Of a stretch of 64,000 nt of DNA, positions 1 to 11,417 are shown in pieces. How positions within the stretch are numbered: the stretch's first letter is position 1; each line of letters begins with the position of its first letter. The position numbers and the translations under genes were made by a program. The notes under the pieces are model-generated. The model worked only from the letters and a program-made list of their open reading frames with translations, was not told where the DNA came from and made no database searches. The stretch spans positions 1 through 64,000 of the forward strand of contig JAQGDQ010000047.1 of the NCBI GenBank assembly GCA_030141605.1. The letters run 5' to 3'. This DNA comes from Tubiluchus corallicola (taxonomy: Eukaryota > Priapulida > Priapulimorpha > Priapulimorphida > Tubiluchidae).

Positions 1-60
1 AAAATATGGCACAAATGTGAAAATAGGAAAAAATGGTACACTTATAAAATATGAGTTTAG
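1..60. repeat. Edge of a GGCACA-type minisatellite
   Basis: The first bases carry units such as AAATATGGCACAAATG and AGGAAAAAATGGTACAC. They closely resemble the minisatellite near 61.54-61.73 kb, which has AGGAAAAAATGGCACAC. It is probably the end of a larger array lying left of the window. No coding potential is claimed for it. Confidence 0.45.
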
Positions 61-211
61 GGTTAGGGTTGCTGTAAGGGGTAGAAAATTAATTATTCTA
101 TTATTCCAAGTAAGTTATAAGCTACTTCAACGCTTTTTGTTTATTAGGCTGTTTTTTCTATTACACACCACTCCAGTAAGCTTATTACGCAAAAAATTAC
201 GCAGAAATTAA

Positions 212-3200
212 AAGGTTTCCACGAATCTGTAGAGAAGGTGGAAAGGGGACAAAAAGGTGTATTTTGATGCACATTCCTGGTTAGGAGGAGGGAGTGAAAA
301 CTGCCAAAATGGGTTTTTTCTTACTTAAAGGCATATTTTATTGCTGACGTGAATACCATCAGCAATTGCAAGTGCATGGCAGTAATCAGCGTGCTTCTTC
401 AGTGATTATATCTAGTTAAGGCCATGCCTTCTCCATTAGCGACACAACGTTAATCACTTGATTTGCTTGTTTACATAAGCATTATAATAGTATGAATCAG
501 TCATTTAATCATTTCATTTGCAAAGTTGGTCAACGATGTGGCCTTGACAATAAACCAACTTTCGAATGACTTAAAAACGCCAAGTAGACAATAGATGAGG
601 CTCAGCAACGAGTCTAAAAGTAGTGTCAAACTGGCGTTATGAAGCTCTCTCTCAAGAACTGCCATATTATTTCTATCTATCTAGATAGTACTTCTCAAAT
701 CGCTGTCTTACACTCATTCAATACATATCCGAGTGGAAAAGTCCAACATTAATTTTAATTTTACTTATTTTTCAGACATAAAAGCGTTATGAGTTAGTTG
801 CAGACACAAAAGACAGAGTTAGTTGCACACCTTAAACAACAAAAATACAGGGTAGAGAGTAATTTCCAGAAATTAAACGTTATTTTCCGTTTGGAGTTTC
901 GGCTTTTCTACACAAAACAGTAAAAATGTAACAGCAAAAACTGTTGAAGAGATACGTTGCGCAACGAAGACGCCAGCAAAAATTAAACACTCGTGTGCGT
1001 CTTAATCTCATATTCAGTGTAACTTCTTCAAAGCAGTTTGCTGGGGCCTATACACCTTGTTTCATTTACCAATTCATATACATTTCATTTACCCTAATAC
1101 ATTACCGACATTTTGCCAATCATGTTAATAGCAAACGCCTTTTTTACTTGGCCTATACCTTTGTACATAGAAATTTTGATCTAGTAGTGAACACTTGTTG
1201 CTTATTTGTATGATATTTTTGCAAATAAAGAATTCATTAATTTTATCGCATTTTTGTGGTCATTATTTTTCAAGTGTTTATAACCTTAGACCTAGAGATA
1301 TAATCCTAAAGAAGTGTCTGCACGTATCGTAACATGTAGCAAGTTAAATTTTGCTATAAATAAATGAAATTCCTACTATGTTCATCCACTTACTGCTTTA
1401 AAAAGGCCTTATAAAGGAATGTGTCTCAAAAATTCTCATATTTCAATTAGCGCAGAGATATATTAAGGAGACCAAAAGATGCCGCAATAGAATTTAGTCA
1501 ATATTCCTAGCAGTTCGTAGCTATATATTCAGAACTTTATAGCAGTTCAAATTAGTTAGAAATTACCTAGCTTATAGAGTATAGTGCATTTTTGCAATGT
1601 AAATTGTCAATTAATGTTTATATAGTTTGTAATTTTCGTTGTACATACAAACCTGGGTTACAAATCAATTTTATTTAGACTATTCACCGTACACTTTATA
1701 ACATAACAAAGAAAAATATATTTATTAAAAAAGAAATGTGTCCGGCATCGGATGACGATAGCAACAATGAAAAGGTAAATGTATGAAAACCTTTACAAAG
1801 AAATAGAATTTATCTAACTAATTTACTAGCAAACCAGCTTTCCTGTAATCAGGAAAACAATTTTCTGGTGTAGAATTTCATAGAAAAGGACCCAGGGAAA
1901 AAACAAGATACATAAAGATTTGTACATCTAAGAACGTCTAAGGTTAAGTACGGAAAGCAGAAGAAAGGCAAGTACAAAGAACAAACTGTCGGCGTTCAAG
2001 AACCAATGAACAGAGCATCTTTCATAGAGTAACGCTGAATAACACTAACGACAATAACTGTGGCAATGAATAAAAAATACTACAATTAAAAAACAATGTG
2101 GGTTAACACGATTTAAGTCATTTATTTAACAAACACGTGACAGTAAAACGGTAGCCCAAAAGGAGAATAACCAAAGAGGTGAACGAAATGTGTTAAATAT
2201 ATTATTATTTAACTACTTTACAAAAGTTATTATAGGACAAAGCATTTGAATTTGTGCAAAATGCCATAAATTTAACCTAGTACACCACAGACAGTTTCCG
2301 CCTCATTCTAAACTATAAGGTGGACGCTCACTGACGTCTTATAACTATCCCGGCACAATACAGGAAATGAAGGTAAGAAGCACCGGGCCGAATGCGGTCG
2401 CTTAACTGATTAGCAACGCCATCAGTCGCAAAATAGCATCACCTTCAATGACTCAGGTAGTGTCTGACGCAGAGCAAAAACAGTCACGCATAATGAGCAG
2501 TAAGAATGTTCGACGGCGTGAAATCTCTGTGTTGGTGACGTGCATACTGTAACTACAGCATTTCCCGGTATTTAGTTACTAACTTATATACATCGGCTGC
2601 CTTGCGGATACAGTATAGTCTCGTAAAATTGGATGTTAATATGCCATTTCGATTGTACATTTGTCATTATTCACAGTATTCGACTTTGTATAGATATCAC
2701 GTAAGTATCATTGTAAGTATACGTGACGATAATGGCAAGTAGGGATGCAGGTAAGATATTTATGATAATGACTGTAGTCTCTAGTAATCCTACTGTATTT
2801 TAAACTTATAATTCTAGCATCTCGGACATTGAAGTGTTAACAACTAGCTAAAAGTGCGTGGGTCGTTTTTTAATCATGAACAATGAAAATATCCATTAAT
2901 AATAGCCTGCTTAATAATAGCCATAATAGTACATGTATACGTAGACACTGCATACTCTGCGGTAACAGATTTAAATCATCTAATGATAATAATGTTAGGC
3001 CTGCGTGCAACACAGAATATAGAACCGTTAAAATTAATGTGTGTTTCACATTTTTTAACTCGAGTCTATTTGGGACTGACGAGGTTACAGGAACAAACAC
3101 ATGTCTACAGCGCACGCTAAACCTCGTCTACACGGTTCACTGTCACCCAGTATGCTGGCTGACAGCCACTACAATACGACAAAATGACATTTAATCTCTA

Positions 3201-4290
3201 GACAAAGCGCTAAAAAACATTAAGAACGGGTGCACGTTGGTAGCAATTTTTCATTTATTCCACAAACTATCATTGTTATATGCTTACCGGCGTACAAGAA
3301 ACTGTCAAGCAACTTGTTGCAAAAAAGGCGCAATTATTTCACTCGAGGATATGTTCATTATAAAATTTACTCATGATTAATCAAAAGGAGTGATGCAAAC
3401 AATATGAGTTCAAACAACATTTAAATAGTTAATTACCTCAGAAAAATTTTGTATAATTATTATAATAAATAAGAAGTCGCCGAATAATGGATGTTAAGCA
3501 TTATTGCTCATTTTTGCTGTAGTATTTTATCAATTTCTTAGTAATTTATCAATATCAGTAACAGTATAAAAACAAATTAAAAAAATACTAAACTGTTTAC
3601 CTTCCGACAGACATTTATTAATTTGAAAGAGTTCAGCTCATGTTGTCTTACAAGTTTGGAGAGATTCGATTCAGTGGCAGATTTGTTTTTTTTTTGGATT
3701 AGGAGAAACATAACTCTGACTCTATCTTTCTGATTTCTGGGTTTCTGTTACCCAAGCACAGTGTTTCCGACTATAATGTCTCTGTTTTACTGCTAAACAA
3801 ATTTTAGTTGGCTAGAAAAAATAAAAATAATGATTATACACACTTGACGTTAACTCTCACAATACGTTTCAATACACTCAGGTTTCTGTTGTGTGTAGCT
3901 TTTTGTAGTTTTTTGGTACTGCATTTACTGCAACAAATCGTTGGCCGATCTGTGATTGTACTACAAAAATACATCTGATCTTGCTGGAGATAATTGTTGA
4001 ACGTAGTGTGAAAGGTTACAAAGTTGCATTAAAATTCGGTATTTGGTAAAGTATAAAGATAAAGTGCCTTCCAAATTTCAATCATTATCTCATTTTGCTT
4101 GTATTTTGTGGGAAAAACCAAAAACTTGATTATTTAAAATTATTGAAGATAAGCAGTAAAATCTTTGTCAGTTAGATGATACGTTTATGTGTAGATGAGT
4201 AAGAGAATTATACACTTACATAAGATTCTGATACACTTACAACTACAACTAAACATAAATAAACTGCATTCTGTACGTTTGCTTATTTTC
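212..4290. other. Stretch with no recognised gene
   Basis: AT-rich sequence in which no protein family could be recognised on either strand. An AATAAA at 1224-1229 could be a polyadenylation signal of an upstream gene, but no convincing CDS precedes it. A short ATG-led run at 1736-1774 ends at a plausible GT donor, but no partner exon was found. The promoter and any 5' untranslated exon of the four-pass membrane gene should lie in the right part of this stretch. Confidence 0.4.
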
Positions 4291-4311
4291 TAGGTTGCAT
4301 TATAATTTGAA

Positions 4312-5076
4312 ATGGCAACAGCTGCAAGTGAATTCTCTGGGAGTAGAAATGGAAAGACAGCAGCTGTATACAAGACTGATGAAGATGACCAAAGTGACTA
4401 CAATGATGATGATGATGAGCAGCAAAGGCAAGCAAGACAAGCATTAGACTCAAGTATAGGCGAGACCACATTTGATCCTTATGAAGATGATTTTGACAAG
4501 TATACGACAGCCACCACTGCCACAACGAGAGTTGTATATCATCAAAAACCTTTGATAGTATTATCAAAGAAAGCCATATGGGTCCTTACACTGCTGCATT
4601 TTGCCATGGCTGCAGCAACGATCAGTGTTTGGTGTACAATATTTGTCATCAGCAATAATCTTTATTTAGAACACGAGTGGAAAACACTTATCAAAGGAAT
4701 TGTGTGTGCTCTTGTGTTTCTCTTAACAGCTTTGTCTGGATTTTTCTTTTCTAGAAAAATGGACATTACCAGAGCAAAAATCTTCTTGGGTTTCTGTGTA
4801 GCATCTGCTCTTGTTTCAGTAGTGCTATTTGTCCTATCATGTGCTTCTGCTTCTGTAAGTGTAAATTGCCTTGTTCTCTACAGTACACCTCTTGTTGACA
4901 TTTATCGTTGCCAGTGTCGATATTACATTAAAATGATCAATGTTGTTTACATACTTATTTCTCTGGTAGAGTTCTTTTCATCTTTATATCCTTTGGTAGT
5001 AGGGAAGCGGAGAGCTCATAAAAGAGGAACACGCACTATGGTAGCTTATGAAGAGGTAGAAGTGGCCCCTGATTAA
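4312..5076 (+). CDS. Four-pass integral membrane protein, family not recognised
   Basis: The product is 254 aa and the coding region is uninterrupted. Residues 1-80 are hydrophilic and acidic, with DDQSDYNDDDDEQQ near residues 25-38. Four hydrophobic segments follow at about 86-110, 125-147, 155-183 and 206-229, then a short basic, charged tail (KRRAHKRGTRT, EEVEVAPD). The loop between segments 3 and 4 has cysteines (VNCL, YRCQCRYY) that could pair outside the cell. This fits a tetraspan/MS4A-like topology with both ends cytoplasmic, but no diagnostic motif such as the CCG of tetraspanins is present, so no function is assigned. TTTTCTAG at about 4285-4292 looks like a splice acceptor just before the start codon, implying a non-coding first exon upstream. 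An AATAAA lies about 340 bases past the stop. Confidence 0.8.
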   Translation: MATAASEFSGSRNGKTAAVYKTDEDDQSDYNDDDDEQQRQARQALDSSIGETTFDPYEDDFDKYTTATTATTRVVYHQKPLIVLSKKAIWVLTLLHFAMAAATISVWCTIFVISNNLYLEHEWKTLIKGIVCALVFLLTALSGFFFSRKMDITRAKIFLGFCVASALVSVVLFVLSCASASVSVNCLVLYSTPLVDIYRCQCRYYIKMINVVYILISLVEFFSSLYPLVVGKRRAHKRGTRTMVAYEEVEVAPD

Positions 5077-5418
5077 ATGGAGTTAATTTAATTTTTTACG
5101 ATACAAAGTGATATGCTTTGATTTCAAAATAGATTATTTCACTAATATTATCTTTATTTGTACATCAACTGAGTATTACAAGAGCAGGGAGCTATATTTA
5201 CTCAGTATTAAATAACCAAAAGAATTTTAGGTAACTTGTTTAGCTGCAGTAGGTACATTGCGAGGTCACCTAGGATAATTTGCTAATGATGATGGCTATG
5301 TCTAGCTACAATTTCTAAAAGTTAAACATAGGTAACAAAATGGCTTTAAAAATATTCTGGTGAAGAATGTTTGTAGATTTACATTGTAGATAAAAATTAT
5401 TGCCTACTGTCATTTTAT

Positions 5419-5424
5419 AATAAA
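5419..5424 (+). promoter_or_regulatory. Polyadenylation signal of the four-pass membrane gene
   Basis: AATAAA in AT-rich sequence about 340 bases after the stop at 5076, same strand. It gives a 3' UTR of ordinary length. Confidence 0.5.
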
Positions 5425-5675
5425 GAATTTTAACCACATAATTAGCTTTAAAATGAAATTGTATTTTTAGCTATTTCTGCACCTATTCTAGTACTTGCTA
5501 TAAATATATATATGTAATTGACTGAATGCAACATCTTGTACAGTTTCATTTTATGTCTGTATTAAGGTTCATTATGTAACAATACACTCATTACGTAACA
5601 ATGCAACAATATGTAACAAACTAGTGCAGTGTCTGCAGAAAGTACTTGTCGCAATCTGGTTTTACTCCAATTATT

Positions 5676-5851
5676 GGACTGAGTCAGTCTCTTTCTGTTC
5701 TAGATGTGGGTTTGTCTGATTTATCAGAGGTCTGGTCTGTGGTTGGCCTGTCTGGTCATCAGAGGACTGAGTCAGTCTCTTTCTGTTCTAGATGTGGGTT
5801 TGTCTGATTTATCAGAGGTCTGGTCTGTGGTTGGCCTGTCTGGTCATCAGA
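5676..5851. repeat. Perfect tandem duplication of an 88-bp unit
   Basis: Two head-to-tail copies, 5676-5763 and 5764-5851, start with GGACTGAGTCAGTCTC and appear identical. To about 5985 the sequence continues as degenerate GGTCTGGTCTGT-like words, so the 88-mer probably arose by expansion within an older simple repeat. Confidence 0.85.
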
Positions 5852-5989
5852 GGACTGTGGCTGACTTGTTTGTGGTTTGATCTATCTAAGATTTAATCTA
5901 TCAGTGGTCTGGTCTGCAACTGGCATATGCAAAATCTGGTCTGTTGAGATCTGGTCTATCAGTAGTTTGGTCTGTGACTGACCAGAAAA

Positions 5990-6600
5990 TGAATCTATTG
6001 TCAGGTTAAATAAAAAATATGTATTTTCTAATTAGTAAAGCATACAATGTTGGCTGTGTATCTTAAAATGTATCAGTAACAGTGTTGACAATAAACAGAT
6101 ATATTGGTAACAGAGTTGACAATGAACAGATGTTGGTAACACCACTTACAGCACTTACTTCTTGAACTTCTGTTTGTACAGTTTCAGTTAATTTTTAAAA
6201 TCGCAATTATAACAAAGCCTGGTGATTTATTTTTATAGTCAACCCTGTTACCACATAGCAGCAACAGGTTTGACAACAGAGTTGACAATTCAACAAAATT
6301 CGCATATGGCTGACATTCGTTAATTTATTCTTCACTTCTAAAGCCTGCGTAGCTGACCATAAACTAGTGTAGTATCTGATGTTGGGGATAAGTTTTAGGT
6401 CCATTATATAAAATGTTTGCTCTTGTGATAAAACAGAGTTGACAGTTAAATAACGTACTTATCAAAGCTGACACAAATAGTTGGCGAATCTTTTGTGAGC
6501 TCATAAAAAGTTGATGCTCTATAGATAATGCAGTGTATGATTAGTTAATGTCATTGGACACAAATGTGTACCCTACCCGTAGAATGTCCCTTATGTAATA
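5990..6600. other. Non-coding stretch with recurring ACAGAGTTGACA words
   Basis: The word CAGAGTTGACA or CAGTGTTGACA recurs near 6079, 6110, 6280 and 6433, several times followed by an ACAGAT-like word. This may be the remains of a small repeat family. No gene was recognised. Confidence 0.3.
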
Positions 6601-6636
6601 CCATACTACGGAGTTGTAGAGGTTAATAGAGTAAAC

Positions 6637-7135
6637 TTATTGCACCCCATATTTCATACCTAAATATCTGTCCAGGATGTTCTTAAAATTATTGTTATTA
6701 TTTCTCTGCATACAAACTACCTCTTTGTCATTCCTAATAGTTTGGTTTGCTCTCTTCACCACCTCATCACACTGACTTGCAGATTTCAAGTAATCAGTTG
6801 CTGACACACCCAAATATTTTTCTTGTCTAACAGATGTCAACTGTACTCCATTCATGTTATACACCTTACCGGGGCTGTTGTGTCCAAAGTGCTTGACCTT
6901 GCATTTATTAACATTGAAAAATCGACATCTGCCAATTCGTGTTCCAGCTTACATCTGCATAACTGGTCTAAATCATTTTGCAACTCAACAGCATCATGCT
7001 CAGATGGTACCTGCTTGTAATATTTTTGTGTCATCAGCAAATCAGTTTACTTGATCTGTGCAGATGTCTCAATGTTGTTCTTCAAAATTACAAAGAGTCG
7101 AGGACCGAGAATGGACCCTGTGAGACATCACTCTC
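6637..7135 (-). mobile_element. Decayed non-LTR retrotransposon (LINE) reverse-transcriptase fragment
   Basis: Read on the minus strand, this encodes broken pieces of a LINE reverse transcriptase in order. They are a SILGPRLFVI block (canonical GSILGPLLFVI), the catalytic FADDTKI block, and a later block ending KYLGV followed by LKSASQCDEVVKRANQTIR, typical of jockey/CR1-like thumb regions. Frameshifts and in-frame stops separate the blocks. Only about 500 bp of the RT C-terminal part remains; no endonuclease or 3' tail was found. The right end lies close to the LTR element's left boundary. Confidence 0.8.
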
Positions 7136-7230
7136 AAAGGAGGAATATAAGTGAGTAATGTATCTTATTTGTATCCCTCGGGAAAAGCCATGGAGTGCTC
7201 TTTGCTCCTCTCCCGGGGCAACTGTGAAAT

Positions 7231-7569
7231 TGTTGTGGAGATCTGGAATATTCTATAGGATAGTAGAACAATCTTCTTATCTTGTAGAAGATTCGAGAAC
7301 TTTCTATATGCGATGCGCATAGTAGTTCTAGATTGTTCATTTGCACTGATATATAAGGCGGAGTTCGCCGCTCGAGTTTATTCTCGTATTGTCATATTCT
7401 CAGGTATGCTTTCTCGTTTTCACATTTCCAGATTAACACATTGACTATAAATATTTCGTGTTCCTTCATACTTGTGTGTTGTAGAATTCTCACACAATAA
7501 ACGTGCTTAATTTGACAACGTGTTTTCTGGTTTTCTCTACAAGCCATCCGAGAGAAACAAAACACAACA
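7231..7569 (+). repeat. 5' LTR
   Basis: 339 bp bounded by TGTTGTG...CACAACA inverted ends. It contains a TATA box (TATATAA, 7348-7354) and an AATAAA signal (7496-7501), spaced as expected for U3-R-U5. It is similar throughout to the 3' LTR but has small indels and substitutions, so the insertion is not recent. Confidence 0.95.
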
Positions 7570-7574
7570 AATTT

Positions 7575-7592
7575 TGGCGCAGTCGACAGGAT
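7575..7592 (+). other. Primer-binding site, tRNA-Ser type
   Basis: TGGCGCAGTCGACAGGAT begins five bases after the 5' LTR. It matches the reverse complement of a eukaryotic tRNA-Ser 3' end (TGGCGCAGTCGGCAGG) with one mismatch, the primer used by several Ty3/gypsy elements. The tRNA assignment is from memory of that family. Confidence 0.7.
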
Positions 7593-7631
7593 CCTTGGTG
7601 ACTCAGTGGACAGTTGTTTATCTTAGCAAAG

Positions 7632-8420
7632 ATGGCAGAGCAGATGGGCGAACTTATCAAGCTCCTCCGCGAACAGATGGATCGGCAGGTGCAGCAACAC
7701 AAAGAAGACATGGAGGCTGCTTCAGGCTCGAACTCCTGAAGATGATGTCAGTTCAAGCACCTTTGCTGCTTTTGATCCAATTTCTGAACTGTGGCCTGAG
7801 TACTGGTCAAGATTTTGTACCTTTGTGGCTGCCAACGCAGTGCCTGACTAATGCAAGGCTCATGTTTTCCTAACAAATCAGACTGCTGCTATCTACAAAC
7901 AACTGGCGAATCTAGCCCCTCAACAGTCTCCAAGGATATCAACGAACTGTCAATACACGAGATTGTCGACCTTATGAAGGAACAGTTTGACCCGAAACTC
8001 TTCATTGTGCGAGAACGTTTCAAGTTCTGGAGTGACAAGCAACGGAAGCCAGGCGAAACTCTTCAGGAGTTAGCAGCTCGCACACACCAAGACGCTGCTA
8101 CCTGTGACTTTTCTTCAATCCAACACCCACAAGATGAAGCTCTAAGGCAGAGATTCAAATGCTCTGTCAACAACAACACTGTCTTGAAGGCTATTTTCAA
8201 GATCAAGGACGAAGATCTGACTTTCGCCCGTGCTGTCCAAATCGCTATCGAGACTGAAGACACGGCAAACCATCAACAGTCAAATTCCATAGACATGGAT
8301 ACAAAGTGCTACCGTTGTGGAAAGGCCCACAAAGTGACAGACTGTTCCTACAAAGATGCCAAGTGCCATTTCTGTGACAAGAAAGAACATTTGGAGGCTG
8401 TTTGCATGAAGAAGCAATGA
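7632..8420 (+). pseudogene. Retrotransposon gag remnant with zinc knuckles
   Basis: An ATG at 7632 opens a short run of about 35 codons ending at a TGA. Homologous capsid-like coding continues in a second frame (FDPISELWPEYWSRF) and then a third from about 7870 to 8420. The last part has the conserved KEQFDPKLFIVRERFKFW block and ends in nucleocapsid zinc knuckles (CYRCGKAHKVTDC, then CHFCDKKEHLEAVC). At least two frameshifts disable it. The gag-like order and zinc knuckles support the call. Confidence 0.85.
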
Positions 8421-8460
8421 CAGCAACGAGACCGGAAATCTTGAAAGTCTGTGAGGAGAA

Positions 8461-9030
8461 TCATGAAAGCTGAGTTTGAGAAGGCAATCCTCGGTGAAGT
8501 TCCTGAAGATTCTCCTGGTTTGGATGTCGAAGTCACCATCCGATTTCCTGTGGTTGCAGTGTGAAGTTCCATCTTGAACTGTCGGTCTTGGATGTCGAAG
8601 TCACCATCCAAGACCGACAGTTCAAGATGGTACTTCACACTGCAACCACAGGAAATTTCCTTTCAGTGTCGGTCTGGAAGCAACTAGGAAAGCCGAAGCT
8701 GGATGATGTCAGACATCGCTACGAGTCTGCCAGCAAGCATGACCTGCCAGTGCTGGGAACTTTCATGGGCCAGACCAAGGATCCAAAGACTGGTAAACAA
8801 AGCTCACTTTCCTACATCGTCACCAAGATCCCTGACCTGAACCTGCTTGGACGAAACGCTATCCAGATTCTGGGAATTTCTGTGGACAATGCTCTAGGAC
8901 TGAGCGTAGAGAGTCAAGACAAGAGTGGGGGTGTAAAATGTCACATCCAAAGACATCTGACACGTCTTATGCTTCCCTGTAATGAGGTTGCCACAACCTG
9001 TGTGACGAGTTCCCAGATCTCTTCACAGAA
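8461..9030 (+). pseudogene. Retrotransposon aspartic protease region, broken
   Basis: Residues around VLHTATTGNFLS occupy the place of the protease active site. The expected Asp-Thr-Gly reads His-Thr-Ala, so the catalytic aspartate is lost. A 68-bp insertion that creates a large hairpin (8544-8655) interrupts the frame just before it. Downstream, LNLLGRNAIQILGI resembles the conserved C-terminal part of retroviral-type proteases (ILG.D/N). Confidence 0.7.
8544..8655. repeat. 49-bp inverted repeat with 14-nt loop inside the retroelement
   Basis: The arm at 8544-8592 is the reverse complement of 8607-8655 with one mismatch. In addition, GGATGTCGAAGTCACCATCC at 8522-8541 is directly repeated at 8590-8609. 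Together these describe one 68-bp insertion that copied the neighbouring sequence in inverted orientation, as in a template switch. It shifts the reading frame. Confidence 0.9.
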
Positions 9031-9033
9031 GAA

Positions 9034-9756
9034 TTGGGGTGTCTTAAGGACGTTGAACTGGAAGTGAAGTTCAAGTCTGATGCAAAGCCAGTTTTTCACA
9101 AGGCACGACTGGTTCCATTCGCTCTTTGTGATGACCTGGCCAAAGGTTATGAAGAAGGCATCGTCAAAAGTATCTGGAAGCCAGTCCAGTTCAACGAATA
9201 TGGAACGCCAGTGATTCCGATTCGTAAAGCTGACACTCCAGGCACTCAGAAGCCCAAGCTGCGGATCTGTGGTGACTACTCTGTCGGCATCAATAAACAG
9301 CTAGAGGACTACAGTCATCCGATGCCACTCCCAGAGGAACTGATGCAGGAGCTGGGAGACGGATATGGCTACACAAAGATCGACCTTGCTGATGCCTACA
9401 GCCAGATTAAGCTGGCACCCGAAAGTCAACGTAGGCTAGCTCTCAGCACCCACCGTGGGGTACTGCTGCAGCAACGACTCCCTTTCGGAATCAAGTCAGT
9501 GCCTGGTTACTTTCAGGAGATCATGCAGAACCTGACCAGTGATCTGCCTGGAGTTGCTGTCTTTCAAGACGATATGCTTGTCAGCGGGCAAAACGCCAAT
9601 GACCATCTGAGCAACCTGAGATGCATGCTCACTCGTCTGAATGACAAAGGACTCAGATGTCGTCGAAAAAATGCTTGTTTGCACAACCAAGTGTGGAATA
9701 TCTTGGACACACCCTATCGGCCGAAGGAGTCGCAAAGGGATCCAAGGTCAAGGTAG
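9034..9756 (+). pseudogene. Reverse transcriptase domain of the Ty3/gypsy element
   Basis: An open frame of 240 codons carries RT landmarks: YGTPVIPIRKAD, LRICGDYSVGINKQL, YTKIDLADAYSQIKL (first catalytic Asp), LPFGIKSVPGYFQ, and FQDDMLVSG as the YxDD box with Phe for Tyr. It then runs out of frame near 9720, where the sequence continues in a different frame. The domain looks nearly intact but is uncoupled from its neighbours. Confidence 0.9.
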
Positions 9757-10360
9757 TCATGAAGATGCCACCTCCTACAGACGTCTCAATCTTGAAGTCT
9801 TTCTTGGGTTCGGTTCAGTTACACGGGAAGTTCATCCCAAGCCTGGTTACTATGGGAGAGCCTCTTTATCACTTGACCAAGAAGACAGTCCCTTGGAAGT
9901 GGAGAGGTGAGGAGCAAACAGCATTTGAACTGTTGAAAAATGTGCTATCCTCAGATAAAGTCCTTGTGAATTTCGACCCAGACAAGCCTCTGGGATAGGC
10001 TTGTGATGCGTCCAACGTTGGAATTGGAGCTGTCTTATTTCATCGCTATCCGTACTGAAGTGAGCACCCAATTGCCAATGTGTCTAAGACTCTTGCGGCT
10101 GCAGAAAGGAACTACAGCCAAATACATAAGGAAACCCTAGCCATCATTTTCGGCTTGCAGAAATTCTACCAATACCTCTACGGGCGTCATTTCATACTGG
10201 TGACTGATCATAAGCCACTGACATCACTCTTCAGACCGAAGAAAGGTGTGCCACTTCTTGCAGCTAATCATCTAGCTCAGTAGCCCTGTGGCTGAACCAG
10301 TTTGACTACACCATCAAGTACCAGAAAACAGCAGATCACGACAATGCAGATGTCCTTAGT
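9657..10360 (+). pseudogene. RNase H region of the Ty3/gypsy element
   Basis: The first piece covers the RT connection (SILKSFLGSVQLHGKFIPSL). An in-frame TAG falls just before the ACDASNVGIGAV block, which holds the first catalytic Asp of RNase H. The second piece, from 10080, has ERNYSQIHKETLAIIFGLQK (catalytic Glu) and ILVTDHKPLTSLF (catalytic Asp). After a frameshift the sequence ends in ALWLNQFDYTIKYQK and ADVLSRLP, the usual end of this domain. Confidence 0.88.
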
Positions 10361-10363
10361 CGC

Positions 10364-11260
10364 TTGCCATCTGGAGACGACAACGACTTTGACAGGGAGG
10401 AAAATGGTGAAGACATGGACATGGTGTGTGCCATCAAAGTTCTCAGTCTTCAAGTCAAGCCTGTGAATGCTAGCATCCTCCGACAAGAGTCAGGGAAAGA
10501 TCCAGTGCTAGCTACAGTCATGCACTACATCCGAGAAGGGTGGCCGCCCAAGTACGTTGAGATCAATAAAGAAGTCGAAAAGTTCAGGAAGTTGTCGGAT
10601 TCACTCAGTATCTGCCACAGATGCCTCATCCATGGATCAAGAGTTGTGATTCCACAGAGCATGTAGTCCAAGATCCCGGATCTACTGCATATCGGGCACT
10701 TCGGCATGGAATGCATGAAACAGTTGCCAAGAACTGCTGTCTACTGGCCCGGTATCAATGCAGCTATTGAGATGGCAAGCCGACAAAGTGACTCGTGCGG
10801 AGAACATCAAAACAAGCCATCCAAGCCTGCAGTTCTCCCATGGATGCTACCAGAGAAGCCATGGAGCCACTTACATCTGGATCACGCCATTAACTTCATG
10901 GGTACGAACTGGCTGGTGATCACGGATGCTTACTCAAAGTATCCATGCATTCACCCTATGTCTTCCACGTCCACTAGAGCCACTCTAGATCTGCTGGAAG
11001 AGGACTTCGCTCACTTCAGATTACCTCACACGCTGGTCACAGACAATGCATCAACCTTCACGTCTGATGAGTTACAGTCAAGAGTTCCTGATGCAGTACC
11101 GGAGAACACCAACATCCTGTGGATTCTCTCCGAGTGAACTCTTGATGTCTTGGCAGATACAGACAAGGATCAACTCTCTGCTACCCTCACCAGTTCACAC
11201 TCCTCAGGGCAGGCTCCACCTGATCATCCAATGTAGATCCCGGAAGAACTGCCAGAAACT
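10364..11260 (+). pseudogene. Integrase region of the Ty3/gypsy element, truncated
   Basis: After a linker the zinc-binding segment is visible (LLHIGHFGMECMKQLPRTAVYWPGI, with cysteines near SCGEHQ). The catalytic core follows, with WSHLHLDHAINF (first Asp) and PHTLVTDNASTFTSDE (second Asp). A TAG stop at about 10665 and a frameshift at about 11085 break it. The C-terminal chromodomain/GPY part is missing or scrambled, since only about 280 bases separate the core from the 3' LTR. Confidence 0.85.
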
Positions 11261-11417
11261 CTGAAGCAGACCGGAGCACCTCTGCTGAAATCCGAGACCA
11301 AGCCGCATGTGCCAGAGTATGGACCGGATGACCCCAGACGATCCAAGAGAACACCCAGGCCAAGAGAGAGACTTTGTTGCTGATGCATTGGAGGTAGCGT
11401 CAGTTTCGGTGGGGAGG

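Noticed and set aside
51-68. TTAGGGTTAGGG words resembling telomere repeats
   Set aside because: Only two units inside unique sequence next to a minisatellite; not a telomere or clear interstitial telomeric array.
944-1213. 89-codon open run ending near an AATAAA
   Set aside because: No domain, no splice support and composition like the surrounding AT-rich DNA. The AATAAA alone does not make a gene.
1736-1774. ATG-led 13-codon segment (MCPASDDDSNNEK) followed by GTAAAT
   Set aside because: It looks like a first coding exon, but no compatible next exon was found. The acceptor before the four-pass membrane gene would lead straight into a stop.
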